NCBI GenBank assembly: GCA_017500845.1
Contig: JAFVXY010000004.1
Location: 1 to 64,000 of the forward strand
Direction of reading: 5' to 3'
Length of the DNA stretch: 64,000 nt
Source: Clostridia bacterium
GTDB lineage: Bacteria; Bacillota; Clostridia; Christensenellales; Pumilibacteraceae
Shown in pieces: positions 24,299 through 33,005 of this stretch. The position numbers and the translations under genes are program-made. How positions within the stretch are numbered: the stretch's first letter is position 1; every line of letters begins with the position of its first letter. Under the pieces are notes generated by a model that was not told the origin of the DNA, ran no database searches, and saw only the letters and a program-made list of their open reading frames with translations.

Positions 24299-25396
24299 AT
24301 GATAGTTTTAGACGACGAAAAAGCAAAAATAAAAGCGCTAAAGGCAAAATTTGAGGGCTGCTGCGAGGCGTTTGATACCGAAAAGATGGAAGATCGTCTG
24401 CGTGAGCTTACCGCGCTGCAAGAGGACCCCGAGCTATTTAAGGATCTAAAGCGCGCGCAAAGCATCAACGCCGAGGCGAAGGCTTTGTCCGATAGACTTG
24501 ACGACCTTAAGCAAAAGCGCACCGCGCTTCGTGATGCCGAGGAATACGTCGAGCTTATCGAGGCGGAGGACGACGAGGGGCTGTACGCCGAGCTGGCGGA
24601 GCTTCTTCCCGCCTTGGATGCCGAAATCGAAAAGCTTCACCTTATTACTCTTCTTAAGGGCGAGTACGACGCTAACAACGCAATCCTTACCTTGCACGCA
24701 GGCGCAGGTGGAACGGAGGCGCAGGACTGGACGCAAATGCTGTACCGCATGTACAGAATGTACGCCGAGAAAAGCGGCTTTGCCGTAGAGGTTATGGACG
24801 TGCTTGACGGTGACGAGGCAGGGCTTAAAAGCGTGACCTTTGCCGTAAAGGGGCTTAATGCATACGGCTACCTTAAGGCGGAAAAGGGCGTGCATAGACT
24901 TGTGCGCATTTCGCCGTTTGACAGCAATGCGCGCAGACACACCTCGTTTGCAAGCTTAGAGGTTATGCCCGAAATCGAAAACGACGTTGCAATCAAGGTT
25001 ACGCCCGATGAGCTTAGGATAGACACCTACCGAAGCGGCGGTGCGGGCGGTCAGCACGTAAACAAGACGGACAGCGCGGTACGCATTACGCATATCCCCA
25101 CGGGAATCGTGGTCGCTTGCCAAAACGAGCGCAGTCAAATTCAAAACAAAGAAACGGCAATGAAGATGCTTATCGGCAAGCTTGCCGAGCTTCGTGAGCG
25201 TCAGCTCAGCGAAAAAGCCGCCGAAATCAAGGGCGAGCTTAAAAAAATCGAGTGGGGCAGTCAGATTCGCTCGTACGTTTTCCAGCCGTACACTATGGTC
25301 AAGGACCACCGTAGCGGCTACGAGGACACGGACGTGTTCTCGGTTATGGACGGCAATATTCAAGAGTTTATTTTCGAGTATTTACGAAAGGCGTAA
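24299..25396 (+). CDS. prfB: Peptide chain release factor 2
   Basis: 365 residues. The stop-recognition tripeptide SPF lies in VRISPFDSNARRHTSF and the catalytic GGQ in SGGAGGQHVNKTDSAV, so it is RF2 (UAA/UGA). Unlike most bacterial prfB genes, the reading frame is continuous: no in-frame UGA and no CUU-UGA shift site near codon 25, so the usual autoregulation is absent. It sits between secA and tsaD, with 3 bp to the latter. Confidence 0.97.
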   Translation: MIVLDDEKAKIKALKAKFEGCCEAFDTEKMEDRLRELTALQEDPELFKDLKRAQSINAEAKALSDRLDDLKQKRTALRDAEEYVELIEAEDDEGLYAELAELLPALDAEIEKLHLITLLKGEYDANNAILTLHAGAGGTEAQDWTQMLYRMYRMYAEKSGFAVEVMDVLDGDEAGLKSVTFAVKGLNAYGYLKAEKGVHRLVRISPFDSNARRHTSFASLEVMPEIENDVAIKVTPDELRIDTYRSGGAGGQHVNKTDSAVRITHIPTGIVVACQNERSQIQNKETAMKMLIGKLAELRERQLSEKAAEIKGELKKIEWGSQIRSYVFQPYTMVKDHRSGYEDTDVFSVMDGNIQEFIFEYLRKA

Positions 25397-25399
25397 TTT

Positions 25400-26443
25400 A
25401 TGTACACACAAAGAACAAAAGCAAAATTCGAAGCGCTCAGAGGCGGCGATCCCATCGTTATGGGTATCGAAAGCTCGTGTGACGAAACGGCTGTTGCAAT
25501 CGTTCGCGGCAGGCGTGTTTTGGCCAATATCGTTGCTTCGCAGATTGATATTCACCGCAAGTACGGCGGCGTCGTGCCTGAGGTGGCTTCACGCAGTCAT
25601 ACAGACGTTATTATCTCGTGCATAGACGAGGCGCTATATAAGGCGGAACTTACGCTTGACCAAATCGACTGCATTGGCGTAACGTACGGCGCGGGGCTTA
25701 TCGGCGCGTTGCTCGTGGGCGTATCTGCGGCAAAGGCGATTTGCTTTGCCCGTGACATTCCGCTTGTTAAGGTCAATCATATCGAGGGGCACATTTGCGC
25801 CAACTATATAGATACCGACCTAAAGCCTCCGTTTATTTCGCTTGTTGCAAGCGGTGGACATACCGCCGTATACAAGGTGAACGGCTACAACGATTACGAG
25901 GTAGTGGGCGCAACTCGCGACGACGCTATCGGCGAGGCTTTTGACAAGGTTGCGCGCTTGCTTGGACTTCCGTACCCCGGCGGTCCGCAGATAGACAGGC
26001 TTGCAAAAGAGGGTAAGCCCACCATAAAATTTTATAAGCACGCTAAGGGCGTAAGCGCCGATTTGTCGCTTAGCTATTCGGGGCTTAAGACCGCCGTGGT
26101 CAATTTTTTGCATAACGCTCGTCAGAAAAATGAACAAATTAACGTTCCCGATGTGTGTGCTTCGTTTACTGCCGAGGCAGTTGACCTACTGGTGGACACC
26201 ACTATCGTGGCGGCAAAGCGCGAGGGACTAAGGACCATAGTTTTGGCAGGCGGCGTTGCGGCAAATTCGTATCTTAGAGAAAAGCTTAAGGCAGAGGGCG
26301 AGAAAAACGGCTTTACCGTGCTGTATCCACCCATGTCGCTTTGCACCGACAACGCGGCAATGATTGCTATGCGTGCGTATCTTTCAGCAATCGAGGGCAA
26401 GGATTATGCCGACCTATCACTTAATGCGAGGCCAAGCCTATGA
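25400..26443 (+). CDS. tsaD: tRNA threonylcarbamoyladenosine synthase subunit TsaD
   Basis: 347 residues. After a ~20-residue N-terminal extension come GIESSCDETAVAIV, the metal-binding HIEGHICANY (family HxEGH), VASGGHTAVYKV and PGGPQIDRLA. TsaD transfers threonylcarbamoyl to A37 of ANN-reading tRNAs, including the tRNA-Thr type at 15252, together with TsaB/TsaE, which are not in this window. It overlaps mnmA by 4 bases (ATGA). Confidence 0.97.
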   Translation: MYTQRTKAKFEALRGGDPIVMGIESSCDETAVAIVRGRRVLANIVASQIDIHRKYGGVVPEVASRSHTDVIISCIDEALYKAELTLDQIDCIGVTYGAGLIGALLVGVSAAKAICFARDIPLVKVNHIEGHICANYIDTDLKPPFISLVASGGHTAVYKVNGYNDYEVVGATRDDAIGEAFDKVARLLGLPYPGGPQIDRLAKEGKPTIKFYKHAKGVSADLSLSYSGLKTAVVNFLHNARQKNEQINVPDVCASFTAEAVDLLVDTTIVAAKREGLRTIVLAGGVAANSYLREKLKAEGEKNGFTVLYPPMSLCTDNAAMIAMRAYLSAIEGKDYADLSLNARPSL

Positions 26444-27525
26444 AGACGGTGGTAGTTGGAATGAGTGGCGGCGTGGATTCGTCGGTGGCGGCACTTTTGC
26501 TTAAGCGTGCGGGGTATGACGTTATCGGGCTGTTTATGCATAATTGGGAGGAGGAAGACGGCGGAGCGTGTACTGCCGCCGAGGACTGGGCGGACGTTCG
26601 CGCAGTTTGCGGCAAAATCGGCATTCCGCATTATTCTGTAAATTTCAGCAAGGAGTACGGCGAGAGGGTTTTTGCCCACTTCTTGCATGAGTACGAGGCG
26701 GGCAGAACGCCTAATCCCGACGTGCTGTGCAATCGTGAAATCAAGTTTGGCGTGTTCCGCGACTATGCGCTAAAGTTGGGTGCGGCGGTGGCTACCGGTC
26801 ACTACTGCGATATAGGCGAGATGAATGGAGAGCCCGTTCTTTTGAAGGCGCTCGACCAAAACAAGGACCAAACGTACTTTTTGTGCGATACCAAAACCGA
26901 GCAGCTGCGTGACGTAATGTTTCCGCTTGGCAAGCTGGCAAAGGACGAGGTGCGAAAAATCGCAACCGAAAACGGACTTGCCACCTCGGGCAAAAAGGAT
27001 TCCACGGGCATATGCTTTATCGGCGAACGCAAATTCCGTGCTTTTTTATCCGAGTATCTACCTGCAAAAGAGGGCAAAATTGTGGACGTTTCGGGCAGAG
27101 AAATCGGCACTCATTACGGACTTATGTATTACACTCTCGGTCAGCGTAGGGGCTTGGGCATAGGCGGCGTAAAGGGTGAGGCGCAGGAGCGTTGGTACGT
27201 GGTGGAAAAAAACCTAAAGGACAACGTTTTGGTGGTGTCGTGCGGCGAGGGCGAGGAGCTTCTTAGTCACGGACTAAAAACCGAGGGCTTTAACTTTATC
27301 GGCAAGGTGGATTATCCCGAGGTGTTCCGTTGCACCGCAAAAATGCGCTACCGTCAAGGCGAGCAAGGTGTAACCGTCAAAATGGCGGACGGCAACGCAG
27401 TTATCAAATTTGACGAGCGACAGCGCGCGGTCACGCCCGGTCAGTACGCCGTTCTTTACGATGGCGACCGCTGTCTTGGCGGTGGCGTAATAGGCGAGGT
27501 TTATGCGCAGCCGTTCGAGCTGTAA
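26440..27525 (+). CDS. mnmA: tRNA-specific 2-thiouridylase MnmA
   Basis: 361 residues. The PP-loop is GMSGGVDSSVAALL (8-21), and the two catalytic cysteines are in NPDVLCNREIKFG and DSTGICFIGER. MnmA thiolates U34 of Lys, Glu and Gln tRNAs. It is translationally coupled to tsaD by ATGA. Confidence 0.98.
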   Translation: MKTVVVGMSGGVDSSVAALLLKRAGYDVIGLFMHNWEEEDGGACTAAEDWADVRAVCGKIGIPHYSVNFSKEYGERVFAHFLHEYEAGRTPNPDVLCNREIKFGVFRDYALKLGAAVATGHYCDIGEMNGEPVLLKALDQNKDQTYFLCDTKTEQLRDVMFPLGKLAKDEVRKIATENGLATSGKKDSTGICFIGERKFRAFLSEYLPAKEGKIVDVSGREIGTHYGLMYYTLGQRRGLGIGGVKGEAQERWYVVEKNLKDNVLVVSCGEGEELLSHGLKTEGFNFIGKVDYPEVFRCTAKMRYRQGEQGVTVKMADGNAVIKFDERQRAVTPGQYAVLYDGDRCLGGGVIGEVYAQPFEL

Positions 27526-27623
27526 AAAGCCTTGGCTTATGGCAAGTAGTAACAAAAACAAACAAGCGTAGTGGCGAAATTTTGCCAAAATAATATTCAG
27601 CAAAAAAATTTTCGGAGGAAAAT

Positions 27624-28664
27624 ATGATAAATAAGATCGACAAGAATTACGTTTTTGAGGTAATAAAGGGACTTATGTCCATCGACAGCCCCAGCGGCTT
27701 TTGCGGCAAGGCCATCGAGTACGTAGGCTGCAAAGCAAAGGAGCTTGGTCACGAATTTACGGTTACTAACAAGGGCTGCGGCGTGATTACCGTTAAGGGT
27801 AGAGAAAAGGGCAAGCGTGTAGGCCTTGCGGCTCACGTGGATACTCTTGGACTTATGGTTAGATCTATCGGCGGTGACGGCTCGATTGCCTTTACCAAGG
27901 TGGGCGGACCCATTCTCCCGACGCTTGACGGCGAATACTGCAAGATTTATACCCGTGACGGCAAGGTTTATAGCGGAACGATACTCAGCAAAAGCCCGTC
28001 CGTTCACGTTTATGCAGACAACGCAACCAAGCCGAGGGACGAGGGCAATATGTATATTCGTCTTGACGAGGTAGTAAAAAAAGCTGATGACGTAAAGGCA
28101 CTCGGCATTGGAGTAGGCGACTATATTGCTTACGACCCCAAAACCGTTATTACCGAAAGCGGCTTTGTTAAGTCGAGATTCTTGGACGATAAGGCAAGCG
28201 TTGCTTGTATCTTGGGCGCACTTAAGGCAATGAAGGATGAGGGCGCTATGCCGAGGTTCGATACACAAATTTTCCTCACCGTATACGAGGAAGTCGGTCA
28301 CGGCGGCGCACCGATGGGCGATGGCCTTGACGAAATGCTTGCAGTCGATATGGGCTGTATCGGTCTTGACCTTGGTTGCACCGAGTATGACGTTTCGATT
28401 TGCGCAAAGGACGGTGGCGGACCGTACGACTACGAGATGGTGTCCCGCCTTAAGCGTTATGCGGACGAGGGCGGCATAAGCTACGCAATGGATATCTATC
28501 CGTTCTACGGCTCGGACGTTGGCGCAATGCTTCGTGCAGGTCACGACGTGCGTGGCGCACTTATTGGCCCCGGCATTCACGCTTCGCACGGTATGGAGCG
28601 CACGCACATAAATGCGTTGATTGAAACAATCAAGCTTATCACCTTGTATTTGGAAGCAAAATAA
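27624..28664 (+). CDS. M42-family metallo-aminopeptidase
   Basis: 346 residues with the co-catalytic metal ligands of the M42 (PepA-like/endoglucanase M) family: AAHVDTLGLM, RFLDDKASVA, VYEEVGHGGAP (catalytic Glu pair), and HASHGMERTH at the end. Members are large oligomeric cytoplasmic peptidases trimming peptides. A CGGAGG ribosome binding site precedes ATG. A 98-bp gap from mnmA contains no clear terminator. The aspS promoter starts directly after its stop. Confidence 0.93.
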   Translation: MINKIDKNYVFEVIKGLMSIDSPSGFCGKAIEYVGCKAKELGHEFTVTNKGCGVITVKGREKGKRVGLAAHVDTLGLMVRSIGGDGSIAFTKVGGPILPTLDGEYCKIYTRDGKVYSGTILSKSPSVHVYADNATKPRDEGNMYIRLDEVVKKADDVKALGIGVGDYIAYDPKTVITESGFVKSRFLDDKASVACILGALKAMKDEGAMPRFDTQIFLTVYEEVGHGGAPMGDGLDEMLAVDMGCIGLDLGCTEYDVSICAKDGGGPYDYEMVSRLKRYADEGGISYAMDIYPFYGSDVGAMLRAGHDVRGALIGPGIHASHGMERTHINALIETIKLITLYLEAK

Positions 28665-28694
28665 TTGACTTTTTGATAGATATTGCTATATAAT
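28665..28694 (+). promoter_or_regulatory. Promoter of aspS
   Basis: TTGACT (28665-28670), 18 bp, TATAAT (28689-28694), about 40-nt leader with GAGGT before ATG 28740. No T-box specifier or terminator fits in this leader. Confidence 0.85.
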
Positions 28695-28739
28695 AAAGGC
28701 GCATAAGCTTAGGCGCAGATACATTTTAGAGGTATTATT

Positions 28740-30479
28740 ATGAGAACACATAACTGTAACGAATTACGAAAAGAAGACGTAGGTAAAGAGGTTTCGCTTT
28801 GCGGCTGGTTGCACAGCGTACGTGACCTTGGCGCCGTAGTGTTTTTTGTGTTGCGTGACTTTTACGGCATAACGCAGGTTACCGTGTCTGACGAGGAAAC
28901 TAAGGAATTCGTGCGTAGCATTTCGCGCGAGTCCACTTTAAGGGTAACGGGTAAGGTTATTTTGCGTAGCAGTCCCAACCCGTCTCTTCCCACCGGTCTT
29001 ATCGAAATCGAGCCTACGGGTATCGAAATTTTGGGCAAGTGCACCGAAGCCTTGCCGTTCGAGGTAGCAAATTCGCTTTCGTCAAGAGAGGACGTACGCC
29101 TTAAGTATCGCTTCCTTGATTTGCGCAATCCGCTTGTTAAGGACAAAATCGTGCTTCGAAGCAAAATCGTTTCGTCCATCAGACGCAGAATGACCGACCT
29201 TGGCTTTATGGAAATTACCACCCCCATACTTACCAGCTCGTCGCCCGAGGGCGCACGCGACTTTATTGTGCCCAGCAGACTTTATCCCGGTCAGTTCTAC
29301 GCATTGCCGCAAGCACCTCAGCAGTACAAGCAGCTTCTTATGGCAAGCGGTATCGACAGGTATTTCCAGATTGCACCCTGCTTCCGTGACGAGGACGCAC
29401 GTGCCGACCGTTCGCCCGGAGAGTTCTATCAGCTTGATATGGAAATGGCTTTTGCCACCCAAGAGGACGTATTCTCGGTGCTTGAGGAAATGCTTCCCGC
29501 ACTCTTTAGAGAGTTTACCGACCGCAAGGTGGACGGAGCGCCGTTCAAGCGCATTCCGTACCTTGATGCGATTCGTGATTACGGAAGCGACAAGCCGGAT
29601 CTTCGCAATCCGCTTATTATCAAGGACGTAACCGAGATTTTGCAAAAGGCGGTGCCTATGTTCGAGGGCAAAACCGTCAAGGCGATCAAGGTGGAAAACT
29701 TCGACAAGCCGCGTAGCTTTATCGACAAGACCATTATCGAGCAGGCACGCCAGAACGAAATCGAAACGGTTTACTGGGTAAAGACGGACGAAAACAACAG
29801 CTTTGTGGGCGGACTTGCAAAGTTCCTTGGCGAGGTAGGCGGCGAGCTTATCTCTGCACTTGACCTTAAGCCAAATAGCTTCGTTGCAATGGTTTGCGGC
29901 GGTAAGAGCGTAAGCAAGCAGGCGGGTATCGTTCGTACAATTTTGGGTAACGAGCTTGATTTGCTCGAAAAGGACGTATACAAGTTCTGCTGGATTGTGG
30001 ACTTCCCCATGTACGAAATCGGCGAGGAATCGGGCGAAATAGAGTTCTGCCACAACCCGTTCTCGATGCCGCAGGGCGGAATGGAAGCGCTTAAAACCAA
30101 GGATCCGCTTTCTATTCTTGCGTATCAGTACGACATCGTGTGCAACGGCGTAGAGCTTTCTAGCGGCGCTGTTCGTAACCACGACCCCGAAATTATGGTT
30201 AAGGCGTTCGAGATTGCAGGCTACGGCATTGACGTAATCGAAAGCAAGTTCTCGGCACTTTACAATGCGTTCAAGTTTGGTGCACCGCCGCACGCAGGTA
30301 TCGCACCGGGCGTTGACCGAATGGTTATGCTTCTTTGTGACGAGCCGAGCATTCGCGAAATTATTGCATTCCCGATGAACAAAAACGCAAAGGATTTGCT
30401 TATGAATGCGCCCAACTTCGTTACCGAAAAGCAGCTTAAGGAAACGCACATTCGGGTAGTTATGCCGGAGGAAAAATAA
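28740..30479 (+). CDS. aspS: Aspartyl-tRNA synthetase
   Basis: 579 residues, bacterial type: N-terminal OB anticodon-binding domain (VSLCGWLHSVRDLG), motif 2 PCFRDEDARADR, a GAD insertion domain in the middle and motif 3 HAGIAPGVDRMVML. It charges tRNA-Asp, and possibly tRNA-Asn if no AsnRS exists; the sequence alone does not settle this. It overlaps the DUF1292 gene by one base (TAATG). Confidence 0.98.
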   Translation: MRTHNCNELRKEDVGKEVSLCGWLHSVRDLGAVVFFVLRDFYGITQVTVSDEETKEFVRSISRESTLRVTGKVILRSSPNPSLPTGLIEIEPTGIEILGKCTEALPFEVANSLSSREDVRLKYRFLDLRNPLVKDKIVLRSKIVSSIRRRMTDLGFMEITTPILTSSSPEGARDFIVPSRLYPGQFYALPQAPQQYKQLLMASGIDRYFQIAPCFRDEDARADRSPGEFYQLDMEMAFATQEDVFSVLEEMLPALFREFTDRKVDGAPFKRIPYLDAIRDYGSDKPDLRNPLIIKDVTEILQKAVPMFEGKTVKAIKVENFDKPRSFIDKTIIEQARQNEIETVYWVKTDENNSFVGGLAKFLGEVGGELISALDLKPNSFVAMVCGGKSVSKQAGIVRTILGNELDLLEKDVYKFCWIVDFPMYEIGEESGEIEFCHNPFSMPQGGMEALKTKDPLSILAYQYDIVCNGVELSSGAVRNHDPEIMVKAFEIAGYGIDVIESKFSALYNAFKFGAPPHAGIAPGVDRMVMLLCDEPSIREIIAFPMNKNAKDLLMNAPNFVTEKQLKETHIRVVMPEEK

Positions 30480-30733
30480 TGGACGAGAGAGTTACGCTTA
30501 CCACCGACGAGGGTGAGGATATTGAATTCGAAATCGTTACCGAGCTTGCACTCGGCGAGGACTTTTATGCAATAATGCAGCCCGTAAAGCCGCTTGACGG
30601 CGTAGCCGAGGACGAGGCGCTCGTTTTTAGAATTATCGAAACGGACGATGGTGACGAGTACGAGCTGGTTATTGACGACGATATTTTGGACGGCGTTTTC
30701 GAAAGCTACAACAATATGATAGAGGATTTGTAA
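30479..30733 (+). CDS. DUF1292 small acidic protein
   Basis: 84 residues, very acidic (ending NNMIEDL), with the DUF1292 pattern: a strand DEGEDIEFEIV, then FYAIMQPV and EYELVIDDDI. This Firmicutes family often neighbours the yrrK/alaS region; its function is unknown. The start overlaps the aspS stop, and GGAGG from the aspS end serves as its ribosome binding site. Confidence 0.88.
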   Translation: MDERVTLTTDEGEDIEFEIVTELALGEDFYAIMQPVKPLDGVAEDEALVFRIIETDDGDEYELVIDDDILDGVFESYNNMIEDL

Positions 30734-30806
30734 AATACAAAGCTCAGCACTAAATCAAGGCAAAAAGAACTCACTTCTGCCAAGCAGGTGCATACAATAA
30801 AAGCAG

Positions 30807-30854
30807 AAAGAGTAAGAATAATAGGAGATCCTGCTATTTTTACTCTTTTGTTTT
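30807..30854 (+). terminator. Terminator after aspS-DUF1292
   Basis: 14-bp stem AAAGAGTAAGAATA/TATTTTTACTCTTT with one G-U pair and a 14-nt loop, then TTTTG and TTTTT. Confidence 0.8.
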
Positions 30855-30939
30855 TGGCGCTGTTACAACAAACGGATGATATAAAAGACGTGAAATGCGG
30901 CGACATAGCGCATTTAAGACAAAAGAACAAAAGACATTT

Positions 30940-30990
30940 TCGGCGCAAAGTAGGCTTGTTTAGCGTACAACGCCCTTCGCGCCCATAGTC
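30940..30990 (+). repeat. Fragment of the dispersed GGGCGC intergenic repeat
   Basis: The stretch GGCTTGTTTAGCGTACAACG with CGCGCCC nearby resembles the reverse-oriented units at 40139-40260. It lies between the terminator above and the ribosome binding site of the next gene. Short ORFs here look spurious. Confidence 0.5.
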
Positions 30991-31016
30991 AAGCTTTGCT
31001 TGTAAAGGAGATTGAT

Positions 31017-32765
31017 ATGGATAAGAAAAAGAAAATTATTTTATACGTCGTGCTTTATTCTATTGCGGCGTTCGTGGCGTTTGTCACGTATTATCTTGCG
31101 CTTCCGCCAATCAACGTGTACAGCGTTGGATTTTGGTTTTTCCTAGCGTTCGTGTCGATTCTTGGCCTTGCCCCGTATTTTCTAATGAGACCCGAGATTC
31201 GCAGATTTGGCGCGTCAGTTAGAGAGCGTTTTTTAAGAGGATACGTGCCTAACTACGGCAAGAAAAAGAAGAAGGTCAACAATGACGGTACCGTGGAGAT
31301 AAAAATAGAGCCGCGCAGTAGAATAAAAAGGCCGTATCTGTTTTTGATTATACCGCTTGTGCCGCTTGTCGTTTTGATGTTTGGCGGAATATCTTCGGCT
31401 ACGATTTTCAATGCAAGCGCGTATTCAAGCGTTATAAGCGTAACGGAAGCGGAATTTGCCACCGATATGCCTCAAACGGACAAGATTACGCACATCGCCT
31501 TAATGGATACGGACACGGCAAAAATTATCGGCAACCGTACGCTTGGTTCGCTCAGCCACGTGGTTTCGCAGTACGAGGTGTCTGAGGATTATTCTCAGAT
31601 AAATTTTATGGGTACGCCCAAAAAGGTGTCTAATCTCGAATACGCGGGGTTCTTCAAATGGATCGGCAATAGGGCAAACGGCGTCCCCGGCTACGTTATG
31701 GTCGACCCAATTGACAACACGGCAAAATACGTGGAGCTAAGTGAGCCTATCAAGTACGTAAAAAGCGGCTTTTTTGGTGATGACCTTAAAAGAAGGCTCA
31801 GATTTGATTATCCTACAAAGATTCTCGGTGAGCCCAGCTTCGAGCTTGACGACGAGGGCAGGGCTGTGTTTATTGTCCCGTGCTATAAGCCGAGGGTTTC
31901 GCTTTTTGGTGCAAAGGACGTAAGCGAGGTTATAATCTTTCAGCCGTGCACGGGTGAGTCGGATATTTATTCTCTTGACCAAACGCCTGCATGGATCGAC
32001 GAGGTATACAACGGCGAGCTTGCTTGTAAAAAGTATGACTGGAAGGGTAAGCTTTCGGGCGGATTTATAAACAGCATTATCGGTCAAAAGGACTGCAAGG
32101 TTACAACCGACGACTTTGGATACGTTATTCTTGGCGATGACGTTTGGTACTACACGGGCGTAACCTCTGTCAACAGCGACGAAAGCAATATCGGCTTTAT
32201 TATGACCAATGCTCGCACAGGTGAATATAAGTTCTACCCCGTTATCGGCGCCGAGGAGCATTCCGCTATGGCGGCCGCCGAGGGCGAGGTGCAGGAAAAG
32301 GGTTATATTGCCTCGTTCCCGGCTCTTATCAATGCTTCGGGTCAGCCGACTTACATTATGACCTTAAAGGATGAGGGCGGACTTGTAAAGCTGTACGCCC
32401 TTGTAAACGTCCAAAAATACAGCATCGTTGCAACGGGTACAACGCAGGAAAAGACGATGGAGGCATACGAAAAGCTTTTGTTTGAGGAGGGAATTATTGA
32501 CTCGCTTCCCGACGTATTGCCGGGCACGCCGTCAATCGTCATTACCACCGTGGTGGAGGATGTAAGAATAATCACAACGGGCGGCGAGAGCTATGTTTAT
32601 ATAAGCGCACCCGACGAAAGCGGAAGCAACCGTTGCTTGTTCCGTGCGGCGGTAGGAAAGGACGAATCAGTGCTTTTTATTCGCGTAGGCGACACGGTTA
32701 CGCTTGAGGTTGCCCAAAGCCAAACCAGCGGAATATTCGACATTATAAATTGGCACTTTGAATAG
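31017..32765 (+). CDS. Conserved membrane protein of unknown function
   Basis: 582 residues. Two hydrophobic helices at about 7-24 and 36-55, a highly basic loop (YGKKKKKV), and a third near 110-130 precede a large soluble domain. That domain has a recognisable Firmicutes pattern (THIALMDTDTAKIIGNRTLG, then VPGYVMVDPI, GDDVWYYTGVTSVN and ESNIGFIMTNARTGE), which I associate with long membrane-bound proteins of no assigned role. The start at 31017 has AAAGGAG; an in-frame start 21 bases upstream has none. The gene stands alone between terminators. Confidence 0.8.
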   Translation: MDKKKKIILYVVLYSIAAFVAFVTYYLALPPINVYSVGFWFFLAFVSILGLAPYFLMRPEIRRFGASVRERFLRGYVPNYGKKKKKVNNDGTVEIKIEPRSRIKRPYLFLIIPLVPLVVLMFGGISSATIFNASAYSSVISVTEAEFATDMPQTDKITHIALMDTDTAKIIGNRTLGSLSHVVSQYEVSEDYSQINFMGTPKKVSNLEYAGFFKWIGNRANGVPGYVMVDPIDNTAKYVELSEPIKYVKSGFFGDDLKRRLRFDYPTKILGEPSFELDDEGRAVFIVPCYKPRVSLFGAKDVSEVIIFQPCTGESDIYSLDQTPAWIDEVYNGELACKKYDWKGKLSGGFINSIIGQKDCKVTTDDFGYVILGDDVWYYTGVTSVNSDESNIGFIMTNARTGEYKFYPVIGAEEHSAMAAAEGEVQEKGYIASFPALINASGQPTYIMTLKDEGGLVKLYALVNVQKYSIVATGTTQEKTMEAYEKLLFEEGIIDSLPDVLPGTPSIVITTVVEDVRIITTGGESYVYISAPDESGSNRCLFRAAVGKDESVLFIRVGDTVTLEVAQSQTSGIFDIINWHFE

Positions 32766-32786
32766 CCATGGCGTAAATAATAATAG

Positions 32787-32820
32787 TAAAAGCTTGGATA
32801 TATCACCCAAGCTTTTATTT
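32787..32820 (+). terminator. Intrinsic terminator
   Basis: Stem TAAAAGCTTGG/CCAAGCTTTTA with a 9-nt loop and T-rich tail. Confidence 0.93.
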
Positions 32821-32943
32821 TGATTTTTGCATGCAGTACATTTTAATGATTTTCTACAATTTTGGCGCAAGGCTTCTTGTTATTATAATATTTTAAGGAG
32901 AGAATTGAGTAACAATTATTAGCCAAAATGGATAAATACAAAC

Positions 32944-32976
32944 AAAAAAACGACGGTATGTGCCGCCGTTTTTTGT
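32944..32976 (-). terminator. Terminator of nhaC (second copy)
   Basis: Stem AAAAAACGaCGG/CCGcCGTTTTTT with one A-C mismatch and a TATGTG loop. Confidence 0.8.
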
Positions 32977-33005
32977 TTTGTAGTGATGTTATTTTGGTTA
33001 TACGG

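Noticed and set aside
28665..28739. Possible T-box riboswitch before aspS
   Set aside because: The leader is only about 40 nt, with no T-box sequence or terminator/antiterminator pair.
30788..30988. 66-codon frame before the membrane-protein gene
   Set aside because: It covers the aspS-operon terminator and a repeat fragment and lacks a ribosome binding site.
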